From positions 18,951 to 78,491 of the forward strand of contig NZ_LIWB01000015.1 of assembly GCF_001905725.1 (NCBI RefSeq): 59,541 nt of DNA, given 5' to 3'. Under the pieces are notes generated by a model, which saw only the letters and a program-made list of their open reading frames with translations, was not told the origin of the DNA and ran no database searches. Position numbers and translations under genes: made by a program. Within the stretch, counting starts at the first letter, position 1, and each line of letters starts with the position of its first letter. The stretch is from Streptomyces sp. CB02400 (GTDB taxonomy: Bacteria; Actinomycetota; Actinomycetes; Streptomycetales; Streptomycetaceae). Below, one piece after another: positions 33,001 to 40,425 of the stretch.

Positions 33001-33381
33001 GGTGAGCTTGTAGGCCCAGGTGAAGTACGAGAAGGGCTCACCGTGCGAGGCGACGGCGAGGATCTCGGCGTGGCCGTCCTCGTCGGGGGGCGCCCAGCCG
33101 CAGACCCGGGTGTCGGAGCTGCCCCAGTAGGTGAGGCGCCGGCCCGGTCCGCCGTCCACCGGGACGAGGTGCACCTCGGGGTCGAGGCTGCGCCAGCTCG
33201 TGTACGCGATGTGGCGGCCGTCGGGGGAGAAGCGGGGGTGGCCGAGCTTGGTGCGGTCGACGGTGAGCCGCCAGGCGCGGCCCGGTCCGTCGAGCGGGGC
33301 GAGCCAGAGGTCGTCCTCGGCCACGAAGCACAGCAGGTCGTCCTTGAGGTGGGGCAGACGCAGATAGCTCACCCTTCCCAT
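30052..33381 (-). CDS. Tricorn protease homologue
   Basis: An 1109-residue protein of MEROPS S41B. Two N-terminal beta-propellers (about 1-310 and 320-690; repeats such as FSPDGRHIAYTSW and FSPDGAWLAWSH) are followed by the catalytic core with His744 (GTSHAYV), a PDZ domain (about 775-860) and Ser984-Asp985 (TSSDGDM). Archaeal tricorn uses H746 and S965, so the layout fits. It probably trims peptides from the proteasome or other ATP-dependent proteases in the cytoplasm. The ATG at 33381 is used; an upstream TTG would add 15 unconserved residues. A 9-bp inverted repeat lies at 33385-33408, right before the start. Confidence 0.92.
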   Translation of the reverse strand: MGRVSYLRLPHLKDDLLCFVAEDDLWLAPLDGPGRAWRLTVDRTKLGHPRFSPDGRHIAYTSWRSLDPEVHLVPVDGGPGRRLTYWGSSDTRVCGWAPPDEDGHAEILAVASHGEPFSYFTWAYKLTCDGSPGRKLPWGPVSDIQVADIAGERKSLLLTGTPPHEPASWKRYRGGATGRLWLHGHRLLDGLDGHLHSPMFVAGRIAFLSDHEGVGNLYSCAYDGSDLRRHTDHDAFYARHAASDGTRVVYQCAGDLWLVDDLSPGAAPRRLDVTLSGPRSGRRPYQVPAARHLDGISVDETGRASAVVVRGSLYWLTHRDGPARTLTDTPGVRVRLPEMLGAGDQVAYVTDAEGEDAVEIASLPRATGQRAPRRLAAGKLGRVLEMVADPDGRRLAVAAHDGRLLLVDTDEESQGEVTELIHSGNGPVRDLAFSPDGAWLAWSHPVIGRSLRQIKLARIKDRLVLDVTNGRFEDENPVFTLDGRYLAFLSWRGFDPVYDVHTGDLSFPLGCRPYLVPLSSATPSPFALNPEGRPAAGGLDPVEREEAEEGGEAGTVTVEAEGLESRVTPFPVSASKYSGLYPVAGCGLVWLRWPISGALGETFANPSDISGRPTLEHFNIGKAKRSELVGDLDFFAVSGDGTRLVVADEGELRAVPATEPGDSDSTVWIDARRILHEADPAAEWRQAYAEAGRLIRAYFWEPGMGGIDWDAILEQYRPLVERVASPDDFADLLREVLGELGTSHAYVTAARRNEGPPHYQRRQGLLGANLVPREEGWTVKRILPGDSSDSRARSPLAGTGIREGAVLTHVDGRPVDPVTGPYPLLAGAGGTTVELTFLPPVAHHHPSAEGPSGPSDPEGAGPPRRVAVVPLIDETPLRYQDWVAKRRAVVRELSGGRCGYLHIPDMGGSGWAQFNRDVRMEMSRPALIVDVRGNAGGHISELVVEKLTRTIIGWDLTRDAQPVSYASNAPRGPLVALADEATSSDGDMITAAFKLLELGPVVGQRTWGGVVGMTGRHRLGDGTVITVPMNAAWFDAYGWSVENKGVEPDLEALRTPLDWAEGRYAVLDDAVRLALELLEANPPATPPAYRDLPDRSRPKLPPRTLPPRT

Positions 33382-33384
33382 GCT

Positions 33385-33408
33385 TTGCCGGGGCCCGGAC
33401 CCCGGCAA
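33385..33408. promoter_or_regulatory. Inverted repeat at the tricorn gene start
   Basis: TTGCCGGGG (33385-33393) and CCCCGGCAA (33400-33408) form a perfect 9-bp hairpin ending 3 bases upstream of the ATG. It could be an operator or an mRNA structure hiding the start. Confidence 0.4.
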
Positions 33409-33443
33409 CTTATGGGTAACCGACAACCGTGACGCAGACCACG

Positions 33444-33460
33444 AACGAAACCGTTTCGTT
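33444..33460. promoter_or_regulatory. TetR operator between tricorn and tetR
   Basis: AACGAAACCGTTTCGTT is a perfect palindrome with 8-base arms around C. A related half-site ACGAAACCGT recurs at 33502-33511. Both lie upstream of tetR, as expected for autoregulation. Confidence 0.75.
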
Positions 33461-33563
33461 TCGCTAGGAGATGCCGGGCGGGCGGAGTACTCTCGTGGTG
33501 TACGAAACCGTACCGTTCGGTGCGGTGGACACCGGAGTGGACCGGAGCGGAAGGGTGAGCGGT

Positions 33564-34163
33564 ATGAGTGAAGTCGCGACGACGCGTCGCAGCCGGATCA
33601 CCCCCGAGCGCGAGGCCGAGCTGTACGGGGCCGTGCTCGCCCTGCTCCGCGAGGTCGGCTACGACGCCGTCACCATGGACGCCGTGGCCGCCCGCACCCG
33701 GTCCAGCAAGGCCACCCTCTACCGCCAGTGGGGCGGCAAGGCCGAGCTGGTGGTGAGAGCGATGCGCAGCCAGAAGCCGGGCGGCATCGCCGACATCGAC
33801 ACCGGGACCCTGCGGGGCGACCTGCACGCCATCGTCGGCCGTGAGGACGACTGCGTCATGGAGCAGAACGCCGCCCTGATGCGCGCGCTCGCCATGGCCG
33901 TGCACATGAACGACGATCTCCGCCAGGCGTTCAAGGAACTCCTGGTCGAACCGGAGATGGAGGAGTTCCGGCGGATGATCCGGCGCGCGGTCGACCGGGG
34001 CGAGATCAGCCCCGACAACCCTGCGCTGGACTACATGGTGCACATGCTCGTCGGCGCGTTCGCCACGCGGACGCTGATCGACGACCTGCCGCCCACGCGG
34101 GAATTCCTCACCTCGTACATCGACGCCGTGGTGCTCCCCGCCCTCGGCGTGACCACTCACTGA
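33564..34163 (+). CDS. TetR/AcrR family transcriptional regulator
   Basis: A 199-residue repressor. The N-terminal helix-turn-helix lies at about residues 10-58 (AVLALLREVGYDAVTMDAVA, then SSKATLYRQWGGK); the C-terminal ligand domain (about 80-195) is of the TetR_C_11-like helical type with RAVDRGEI. GGAAGGG lies before the ATG at 33564. A perfect operator lies 104 bases upstream, and the MMPL exporter gene starts 113 bases downstream in the same direction, so it probably controls that exporter. Confidence 0.9.
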   Translation: MSEVATTRRSRITPEREAELYGAVLALLREVGYDAVTMDAVAARTRSSKATLYRQWGGKAELVVRAMRSQKPGGIADIDTGTLRGDLHAIVGREDDCVMEQNAALMRALAMAVHMNDDLRQAFKELLVEPEMEEFRRMIRRAVDRGEISPDNPALDYMVHMLVGAFATRTLIDDLPPTREFLTSYIDAVVLPALGVTTH

Positions 34164-34276
34164 CCGTCCCCGGGTCAGCCGCCACAAGTCAGCCACCACC
34201 TGACGTCACCGCTCACGTCGTCGGGCTGATCACACCTGCCCCGAAGCAACCACGACCTGACCGGGAGTACGCCCTC

Positions 34277-36484
34277 GTGGCCACTTTCCTCTATCGACTC
34301 GGCCGGTTCGCCTTCAGGCGACGGCATCTGGTAGCCCTCATCTGGGTGGCGCTGCTGGCGCTCGCGGGCGTCGGCGCGGCCGGCGCCCCGGCGGCCGGCA
34401 ACTCGTCCTTCTCCATACCCGGCACCGAGGCCCAGAAGGCCTTCGACCTGCTGGAAGAACGCTTCCCCGGCTCCAGCGCCGACGGAGCGACCGCACGCGT
34501 CGTCTTCAAGGCGCCCGCCGGCGAGAAGATGACCGACGCCGACAACAAGGCGACCGTCCGGAAGACCGTCGACGAGCTCTCCGACGGCTCCGAGGTCGCC
34601 CGCGTCACCGACCCGTACCAGGGCGGCGGCGTCAGCCAGGACGGCACCATCGCCTACGCCTCGGTGAGCTACAAGGTCTCCGGCATGGAGCTGGAGGACT
34701 CCTCCCGCGACGCCCTGGAAGGCGCCGCCGAGGACGCCCGCGACTCCGGGCTGACCGTGGAGATCGGCGGTGACGCCCTCCAGGCCGTCCCGCACACCGG
34801 CTCCGCCGAGATCATCGGCATCGGCGTCGCCGCGGTCGTCCTCGTCATCACCTTCGGCTCGCTGCTCGCGGCCGGGCTGCCGCTGCTCACCGCGATCATC
34901 GGCGTCGGCATCGGCGTGGCCAGCATCACCGCCCTGGCCAGCACCCTGGACCTCGGCTCCACCACCTCCATCCTGGCCTCGATGATCGGCCTCGCGGTCG
35001 GCATCGACTACGCGCTGTTCGTCGTCTCCCGCTACCGGGCCGAACTGGCCGAGGGCCGCGGGCGCGAGGAAGCGGCCGGCCGGGCCGTCGGCACCGCGGG
35101 CTCCGCCGTGGTCTTCGCCGGCCTCACCGTCGTGATCGCCCTGGTCGGCCTGTCGGTCGTCAACATCCCGATGCTGACGAAGATGGGCATCGCCGCCGCC
35201 GGCACGGTCGCCATCGCGGTCCTGATCGCCCTCACCCTGATCCCCGCCCTGCTCGGCTACGCGGGCCGCCGGGTCCGGCCCGCCGGTGAGAAGAGCAAGC
35301 TGCTCGGCGGGGGCCGCGCCGCGAAGAAGCCGCAGCGCCCGAACATGGGCACCCGCTGGGCCAGCTTCGTCGTGCGCCGTCCGCTGGCCGTGCTGCTGCT
35401 CGGCGTGGTCGGCCTGGGTGCCGCGGCCGTCCCGGCCGCCTCGCTGGAACTGGGCCTGCCCGACGACGGCTCCCAGCCGACGTCCACCACCCAGCGCCGC
35501 GCCTACGACCTGCTCTCCGAGGGCTTCGGCCCCGGCTTCAACGGCCCGCTCGTGGTCGTGGTCGACGCCAAGGACAGCGACGACCCGGATGCCGTCTTCA
35601 AGCAGGCCGGCGACGACATCAAGGGCCTCGACAACGTCGTGAACGTCGCCCCGGCGGCCCCCAACAAGGCCGGCGACACCGCGACGATCACCGTCGTCCC
35701 CGACTCCAAGCCCTCCTCGGTGACCACCGAGGACCTGGTGCACGACATCCGTGACACCGGCGCGGACATCAAGGCCGACACCGGCGCCGACGTCCTGGTC
35801 ACCGGCTCCACGGCCATGAACATCGACGTCTCGCAGAAGCTCAACGACGCGCTGGTGCCGTACCTGGTCCTGGTGGTCGGCCTGGCGTTCCTGCTGCTGA
35901 TCGTCGTCTTCCGGTCGATCCTGGTCCCGCTGAAGGCTGCCCTCGGCTTCCTGCTGTCGGTCCTCGCGGCCCTCGGCGCGGTCGTCGCGGTCTACCAGTG
36001 GGGCTGGCTGTCCGGCCTGATGGGCGTCGAGGAGACCGGCCCGATCATGTCGATGATGCCGATCTTCATGGTCGGCGTGGTCTTCGGCCTGGCCATGGAC
36101 TACGAGGTGTTCCTCGTGACCCGGATCCGGGAGGCCTACGTCCACGGCGAGAAGCCGGGGCAGGCCGTGGTGACCGGCTTCAAGTACAGCGCCCGGGTGG
36201 TGACCGCCGCCGCGGTGATCATGATGGCCGTGTTCTCCGGCTTCATCGGCTCCAGCGAGCAGATGGTCAAGATGATCGGCTTCGGCCTCGCGGTCGCCGT
36301 CCTCTTCGACGCGTTCGTCGTCCGCATGGCGATCGTCCCGGCGGTGCTGGCCCTGCTCGGCGAGCGGGCCTGGTGGCTGCCGAAGTGGCTGGACCGGATC
36401 CTGCCCAACGTGGACGTCGAGGGCGAGGGCCTGCGCACGGACGACGACAGGAAGGACGAGGACCGGGAACTCGTACGGGCCTGA
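34277..36484 (+). CDS. MMPL family RND transporter
   Basis: A 735-residue proton-driven exporter with about 12 membrane helices in two RND halves and two outside domains. The proton-relay Asp-Tyr pairs appear as GIDYALFVVSR (Asp244) in helix 4 and AMDYEVFLVTR (Asp608) in helix 10. Related proteins export lipids, siderophores or antibiotics. The start is GTG. Placement after tetR suggests ligand-induced export, substrate unknown. Confidence 0.92.
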   Translation: MATFLYRLGRFAFRRRHLVALIWVALLALAGVGAAGAPAAGNSSFSIPGTEAQKAFDLLEERFPGSSADGATARVVFKAPAGEKMTDADNKATVRKTVDELSDGSEVARVTDPYQGGGVSQDGTIAYASVSYKVSGMELEDSSRDALEGAAEDARDSGLTVEIGGDALQAVPHTGSAEIIGIGVAAVVLVITFGSLLAAGLPLLTAIIGVGIGVASITALASTLDLGSTTSILASMIGLAVGIDYALFVVSRYRAELAEGRGREEAAGRAVGTAGSAVVFAGLTVVIALVGLSVVNIPMLTKMGIAAAGTVAIAVLIALTLIPALLGYAGRRVRPAGEKSKLLGGGRAAKKPQRPNMGTRWASFVVRRPLAVLLLGVVGLGAAAVPAASLELGLPDDGSQPTSTTQRRAYDLLSEGFGPGFNGPLVVVVDAKDSDDPDAVFKQAGDDIKGLDNVVNVAPAAPNKAGDTATITVVPDSKPSSVTTEDLVHDIRDTGADIKADTGADVLVTGSTAMNIDVSQKLNDALVPYLVLVVGLAFLLLIVVFRSILVPLKAALGFLLSVLAALGAVVAVYQWGWLSGLMGVEETGPIMSMMPIFMVGVVFGLAMDYEVFLVTRIREAYVHGEKPGQAVVTGFKYSARVVTAAAVIMMAVFSGFIGSSEQMVKMIGFGLAVAVLFDAFVVRMAIVPAVLALLGERAWWLPKWLDRILPNVDVEGEGLRTDDDRKDEDRELVRA

Positions 36485-36506
36485 CGGCCTGGACGAACGC
36501 AGAACC

Positions 36507-36548
36507 AGCCGGTGAGGGCTCCGTGGGGACGGGGCGCCCTCACCGGCT
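36507..36548 (+). terminator. Terminator after MMPL gene
   Basis: AGCCGGTGAGGGC (36507-36519) and GCCCTCACCGGCT (36536-36548) form a perfect 13-bp stem with a 16-base loop, 23 bases past the stop. Confidence 0.8.
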
Positions 36549-36577
36549 TCCCCCTGTACGGGCTCCGGGACTCCGTG

Positions 36578-36844
36578 TCAGGTGCCGTATACCGTGGAGC
36601 GATGTCCGACGTGAACGGCCCAGACCACCAACTCCCCGTTGTCGACCGTGTAGATGACGCGGTAATCGCCGACACGGAGCCGGCGCCGGTCGGGCTGGGA
36701 GACGAGCGCCGTGGTGTTGAAGCCGAGCGGGTCGGTCTCCAGTTCCGTCAGTTTGACCAGGATCCGGAGCGCCATGTCCCGGGGGATCTTGCGCAGCTCC
36801 GCCTGAGCCTCCGGCCGGAAGACGGTGCGATATGTGTTACTCAC
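36578..36844 (-). CDS. RelE/ParE-type toxin
   Basis: An 88-residue toxin with the RelE fold pattern: YRTVFRPEAQAELRKIPRD, then RRRLRVGDYRVIYTVDNGEL and VWAVHVGHRSTVY with the C-terminal His-Arg and Tyr typical of mRNA-cutting RelE. Its start lies 8 bases inside the antitoxin gene, so the pair is coupled. Confidence 0.9.
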   Translation of the reverse strand: MSNTYRTVFRPEAQAELRKIPRDMALRILVKLTELETDPLGFNTTALVSQPDRRRLRVGDYRVIYTVDNGELVVWAVHVGHRSTVYGT

Positions 36845-37103
36845 CGCGCTCCAGCGTTTCCCTCATGACGTCCTCGATCGGGATGCCGACCACCGGATTC
36901 GCCATGCGCTCGTCGATGAGCCGGTTGATCTCGCGCTCTTCCCATTCCTGGTACTTGCGGAGGACCTCTATCGACACGACCGCGGCCACCTGCCTGCCAC
37001 GCCGGGTGATGACCGTGGGCGTGTCGTCACGGTCGGCCCGCTCGACCACCTCGGCCAGGTGGGCGCGCACGTCACGGATGGACTCCATGGGCATCTGCGT
37101 CAT
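36837..37103 (-). CDS. Phd/YefM-type antitoxin
   Basis: An 88-residue antitoxin with N-terminal Phd/YefM DNA-binding fold (SIRDVRAHLAEVVERADRDD, then VITRRGRQVAAVVS) and a charged, flexible C-terminal tail that would block the toxin. The ATG at 37103 is preceded on the minus strand by TACCTT and 6 bases, suggesting a leaderless transcript, and by an inverted repeat at 37113-37134. Confidence 0.9.
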   Translation of the reverse strand: MTQMPMESIRDVRAHLAEVVERADRDDTPTVITRRGRQVAAVVSIEVLRKYQEWEEREINRLIDERMANPVVGIPIEDVMRETLERGE

Positions 37104-37112
37104 GCACCAAAG

Positions 37113-37134
37113 GTACACGGTGTCCCATGTGTAC
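37113..37134. promoter_or_regulatory. Toxin-antitoxin operator
   Basis: GTACAC (37113-37118) and GTGTAC (37129-37134) form an inverted pair around the likely -10 of the antitoxin gene, suited to binding by the antitoxin for autoregulation. Confidence 0.55.
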
Positions 37135-37196
37135 ACACCGGATCATTGTCGTCGGTACTCTCGGGTGCCCCGGGGTGACGTGCGCGAGCGCACCCC

Positions 37197-38042
37197 GTGA
37201 CCCCCCTGGTCACCGCGGCCGTCCTGCTCGCCGCGGTCACCCACGCCAGTTGGAACGCCATCGCGCACCGGATCACCGACAAGCTCGTCGGGTTCACGCT
37301 GATCTCCGGCGGCGGACTGCTGATCGGGCTGGCGGCGGTGCCGTTCGTGCCGCTCCCGGCGGCCGGGGCGTGGCCCTACCTGTTCTGCTCGGCCGCGATC
37401 CACATGGCCTATTACGCGCTGCTGATGAAGTCCTTCCGGCTGGGCGACTTCGGCCAGGCGTACCCCATCGCCCGGGGCAGCGCGCCCCTGGTGGTCACCG
37501 TCCTCGCCGCCGTGTTCGCGCACGAGGTGCCCGACGGCTGGGCCGCCGCCGGGATCGCCCTGTCCTGCGCGGGCCTGACCGGCGTCGCCCTGTGGGGACT
37601 GCGCGGGCGCCGGCCCGACTGGGCGGCGATCGGGGCGGCCCTGGCGACCGGCCTGACCATCGCCGTGTACACCGTCGTCGACGGGCTCGGCGTAAGGGCC
37701 TCGGGGTCGTCGTCCGGCTACATCGCCTGGCTGATGGCGGTCCAGGGCGCGGTGATCCCGGCGTACGCCCTCTGGCGCTGGCGGCGGGAGACGGGCGCCC
37801 GGCTCCGTCCGCACGCGGGTCTCGGGCTGCTCGGCGCCGCGCTGTCCGTCGCCGCGTACGCGCTCGTCCTGTGGGCCCAGACCCGCGCGGCCCTCGCCCC
37901 CGTCGCGGCCCTGCGGGAGTCGTCGATCATCGTGGGCGCGGCCATCGGGGCGCTGTTCTTCAAGGAGCGGTTCGGTGCCCCGCGGATCGCCGCGGCCGGG
38001 CTGCTGGTCGTCGGGATCGGGCTGATGCTCCGCGCGGGATAG
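37197..38042 (+). CDS. EamA (DMT) family transporter
   Basis: A 281-residue protein with ten hydrophobic segments in two EamA halves, for example AAVLLAAVTHASWNAIAHR at the start and ALRESSIIVGAAIGALFFKE late in the protein, a typical EamA end. It is probably an exporter of small metabolites; the substrate is unknown. It starts with GTG and has no obvious partner gene. Confidence 0.85.
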   Translation: MTPLVTAAVLLAAVTHASWNAIAHRITDKLVGFTLISGGGLLIGLAAVPFVPLPAAGAWPYLFCSAAIHMAYYALLMKSFRLGDFGQAYPIARGSAPLVVTVLAAVFAHEVPDGWAAAGIALSCAGLTGVALWGLRGRRPDWAAIGAALATGLTIAVYTVVDGLGVRASGSSSGYIAWLMAVQGAVIPAYALWRWRRETGARLRPHAGLGLLGAALSVAAYALVLWAQTRAALAPVAALRESSIIVGAAIGALFFKERFGAPRIAAAGLLVVGIGLMLRAG

Positions 38043-38127
38043 CGCGGCGTGCGCCGCCGTACGGGCGGGTGCGCGGGCGCGGTACGAGGGGCACCCTGGA
38101 ATGAGAGGAATTCCGGAGGTGATCCTC

Positions 38128-38403
38128 ATGATGCACACCGCAGTGGGATGGCACGTGGACCTGGAGTTCGAGGAGGACGACCGGCAGACGCGCGCCGCCG
38201 CGCTGGTCCGGCTGCCCGACGGGACCGAGGTGCGGGCCCACGGCCACGCGAACCGGCACCACACCGACTCCAATCAGCCACGGGTCGGGGAGGAGATCGC
38301 CGGCGCACGCGCGCTGAACGAACTCGCCATGCAGATGCTGACCAAGGCGCACGGCGAGATCGACGACGCGTCGGGCCGCATCTCGCACCCGATCCACGTC
38401 TAG
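38128..38403 (+). CDS. DUF1876 domain protein
   Basis: A 91-residue protein of the actinobacterial DUF1876 family: GWHVDLEFEEDDRQTRAAAL, then HGHANRHHTDSNQPRVGEEI and ALNELAMQMLTKAHGEI. The fold is a small alpha/beta double-stranded-RNA-binding-like domain; the role is unknown. The ribosome site GGAGGTGATCC (38115-38125) is complementary to the 16S rRNA tail over 11 bases, which predicts high translation. Its TAG stop overlaps the convergent gene stop in CTAG. Confidence 0.88.
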   Translation: MMHTAVGWHVDLEFEEDDRQTRAAALVRLPDGTEVRAHGHANRHHTDSNQPRVGEEIAGARALNELAMQMLTKAHGEIDDASGRISHPIHV

Positions 38404-39566
38404 GCCGTCAGGGCCTGACGTACCGCCCGTATCAGCGCCTGGGCCCTGGGGTCCGCCGTCACCGTCCTGCGGAAGCCGTTGGTGACGTAGCCGAAGGCGA
38501 TGCCCGACTCCGGGTCGGCGAAGCCGAGGGAGCCGCCGCGGCCGGGGTGGCCGAAGGAGCCCGGGGCCAGGAGGGGGGAGGCGCCGCCGTGCAGCATGTA
38601 GCCGAGCCCGAAGCGGGTGTTCACGACCAGCACCCGGTCGGGGCCGGCCGACTCCTCGGCGCGGGCGAGTTCCACGGTGGCCGGGTCGAGGAGGCGTACG
38701 CCGTCGACCGGGCCGGTCAGTGACGCGTAGAAGCGCGCCAGCCCGTCCGCCGTCGCGATCCCGTTGGCGGCGGGCAGGGCCGCCGCGCGGAACACCGGGT
38801 CGTTCTGGTCCGGGAAGGGGGTGATCGCGGCGAAGGCGCGGCGGGTGAGGGAGGACGGGTCGGCGTAGGCGTCGGTGACCGAGCGCTTGGGGCGGGCGCG
38901 GAGCGTCCCGGACGGCTCGGGGCCCTCGATCCTGCCGACCGTTCCCACGCGGTGGGCCTGCGCGTCCGGCAGCCCCACCCACAGGTCCAGTCCCAGCGGG
39001 CCGGCGATCTCCGACGCGATCCACTCGCCGGAACCCCGGCCGGTCACGCGGCGCACCAGCTCGTCGACCAGCCAGCCGTAGGTCAGCGCGTGATAGCCGT
39101 GATCGGTGCCCGGCTCCCACGCGGGGGTCTGCGCGGCGACCGCCTCGGCGGCCCGCACGGGGTCGGCCGCCTCGTCCGGGGTGAGCGGGTGGTCCAGGAC
39201 GGGGAGTCCCGCGCGGTGGTTCAGTACGTGCCGGACCAGCAGCCGTTCCTTGCCGTGCGCCTTGAACTCCGGCCAGTAGTGGCCGACCGGCGCGTCCAGG
39301 TCCAGCTCGCCGCGCTGGTGCAGCAGCAGGAGTACGGCGGCGGCGACGCCCTTGGTCGCCGAGCGCACGACCTGCGCGGTGTCCCGCTCCCAGGGCTTCG
39401 TGCCGTCGACGTCCTTCACCCCGGCCCACAGGTCGACGACCTTGCGTCCGTCCCGGTACACGGCGACGGCCGCGCCCCGGTCCCCGAGCGCCTCGAAGTT
39501 CCGCGCGAACGCCTCCCGGACCGGCTCGAAACCCCCGGCCACCGTGCCGTGCACGTCCACGTCCAC
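38400..39566 (-). CDS. Serine hydrolase, class C beta-lactamase family
   Basis: A roughly 388-residue protein of the beta-lactamase/esterase (EstB-like) family. The SxxK nucleophile motif is SATK in VVRSATKGVAAA, Tyr of the second motif lies in HALTYGWLVDELVRR, and the third motif is replaced by a GHPGRGG-type sequence, as in EstB-type esterases. There is no signal peptide, so a cytoplasmic esterase or peptidase is likelier than a true beta-lactamase. The GTG start is one of several nearby GTG codons (39566, 39560, 39554) after GGAAGG. Confidence 0.85.
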   Translation of the reverse strand: MDVDVHGTVAGGFEPVREAFARNFEALGDRGAAVAVYRDGRKVVDLWAGVKDVDGTKPWERDTAQVVRSATKGVAAAVLLLLHQRGELDLDAPVGHYWPEFKAHGKERLLVRHVLNHRAGLPVLDHPLTPDEAADPVRAAEAVAAQTPAWEPGTDHGYHALTYGWLVDELVRRVTGRGSGEWIASEIAGPLGLDLWVGLPDAQAHRVGTVGRIEGPEPSGTLRARPKRSVTDAYADPSSLTRRAFAAITPFPDQNDPVFRAAALPAANGIATADGLARFYASLTGPVDGVRLLDPATVELARAEESAGPDRVLVVNTRFGLGYMLHGGASPLLAPGSFGHPGRGGSLGFADPESGIAFGYVTNGFRRTVTADPRAQALIRAVRQALTA

Positions 39567-39669
39567 GTCCCTCGGTCCTTCCACTCGCCTGTGACACTCG
39601 CCTGTGACAGTGCGTGCAACAGTGCCGGTCCGCCTGCGATTCCTGGGCGCAGGCGGCCGGGCACGATCG

Positions 39670-40425
39670 TTACGTCGATGTTGCCGGCACCGAGCGCGGA
39701 TCGAAGCCGTACGGCAGCTCAAGGCGGTGGGCGCGCATCAGCTCGTCGTCGGCGAGCAGGTCCGCCGTGGTGCCGTCGGCCGCGATCACGCCGTCGCTGA
39801 GGATCAGCGAGCGCGGGCACAGTTCGAGGGCGTAGGGCAGGTCGTGCGTGACCATCAGGACGGTGACGTCCAGGGAGCGCAGGATGTCGGCGAGTTCGCG
39901 GCGGGAGGCGGGGTCCAGGTTGGAGGACGGCTCGTCCAGGACCAGGATCTCCGGCTCCATCGCCAGTACGGTCGCCACGGCCACCCGGCGCCGCTGGCCG
40001 AAGGAGAGGTGGTGCGGCGGGCGGTCCTTGAACTCCGCCATGCCGACCAGGCCCAGCGCCCGGTCCACCCGCTCCTCCAGTTCGGGCCCCTTGAGCCCGG
40101 CCGCCGCCGGACCGAACGCCACGTCCTCGCGCACCGTCGGCATGAAGAGCTGGTCGTCGGGGTCCTGGAAGACGATGCCGACCCGGCGCCGGATCTCCGC
40201 CATGTGCCGCCTGCCGACCTCGAGGCCGGCCACCGTCACCGTGCCGGTGCCGCCGGTCAGGATGCCGTTGAGGTGGAGGACGAGGGTCGTCTTGCCGGCG
40301 CCGTTCGGACCGAGCAGCGCGACCCGCTCGCCGCGCGCGATGGAGAAGTCGACGCCGAACAGGGCCTGGTGGCCGTCGGGGTAGGCGAAGGCGAGGCCGG
40401 AGACCTCGAGGGAAGCAGTACTCAC
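39670..40425 (-). CDS. ECF-type nickel/cobalt transporter ATPase (CbiO/NikO)
   Basis: A 251-residue ABC ATPase with Walker A GPNGAGKTT, Q-loop FQDPDDQLFMPTV, signature LSFGQRRRVAVA and Walker B ILVLDEPSSNLD; the FQDPDDQLF form is typical of energy-coupling factor ATPases. GTG at 40425 overlaps the CbiQ stop (GTGA); ATG at 40434 is an alternative without a ribosome site. It powers metal uptake with the two genes upstream. Confidence 0.92.
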   Translation of the reverse strand: MSTASLEVSGLAFAYPDGHQALFGVDFSIARGERVALLGPNGAGKTTLVLHLNGILTGGTGTVTVAGLEVGRRHMAEIRRRVGIVFQDPDDQLFMPTVREDVAFGPAAAGLKGPELEERVDRALGLVGMAEFKDRPPHHLSFGQRRRVAVATVLAMEPEILVLDEPSSNLDPASRRELADILRSLDVTVLMVTHDLPYALELCPRSLILSDGVIAADGTTADLLADDELMRAHRLELPYGFDPRSVPATST

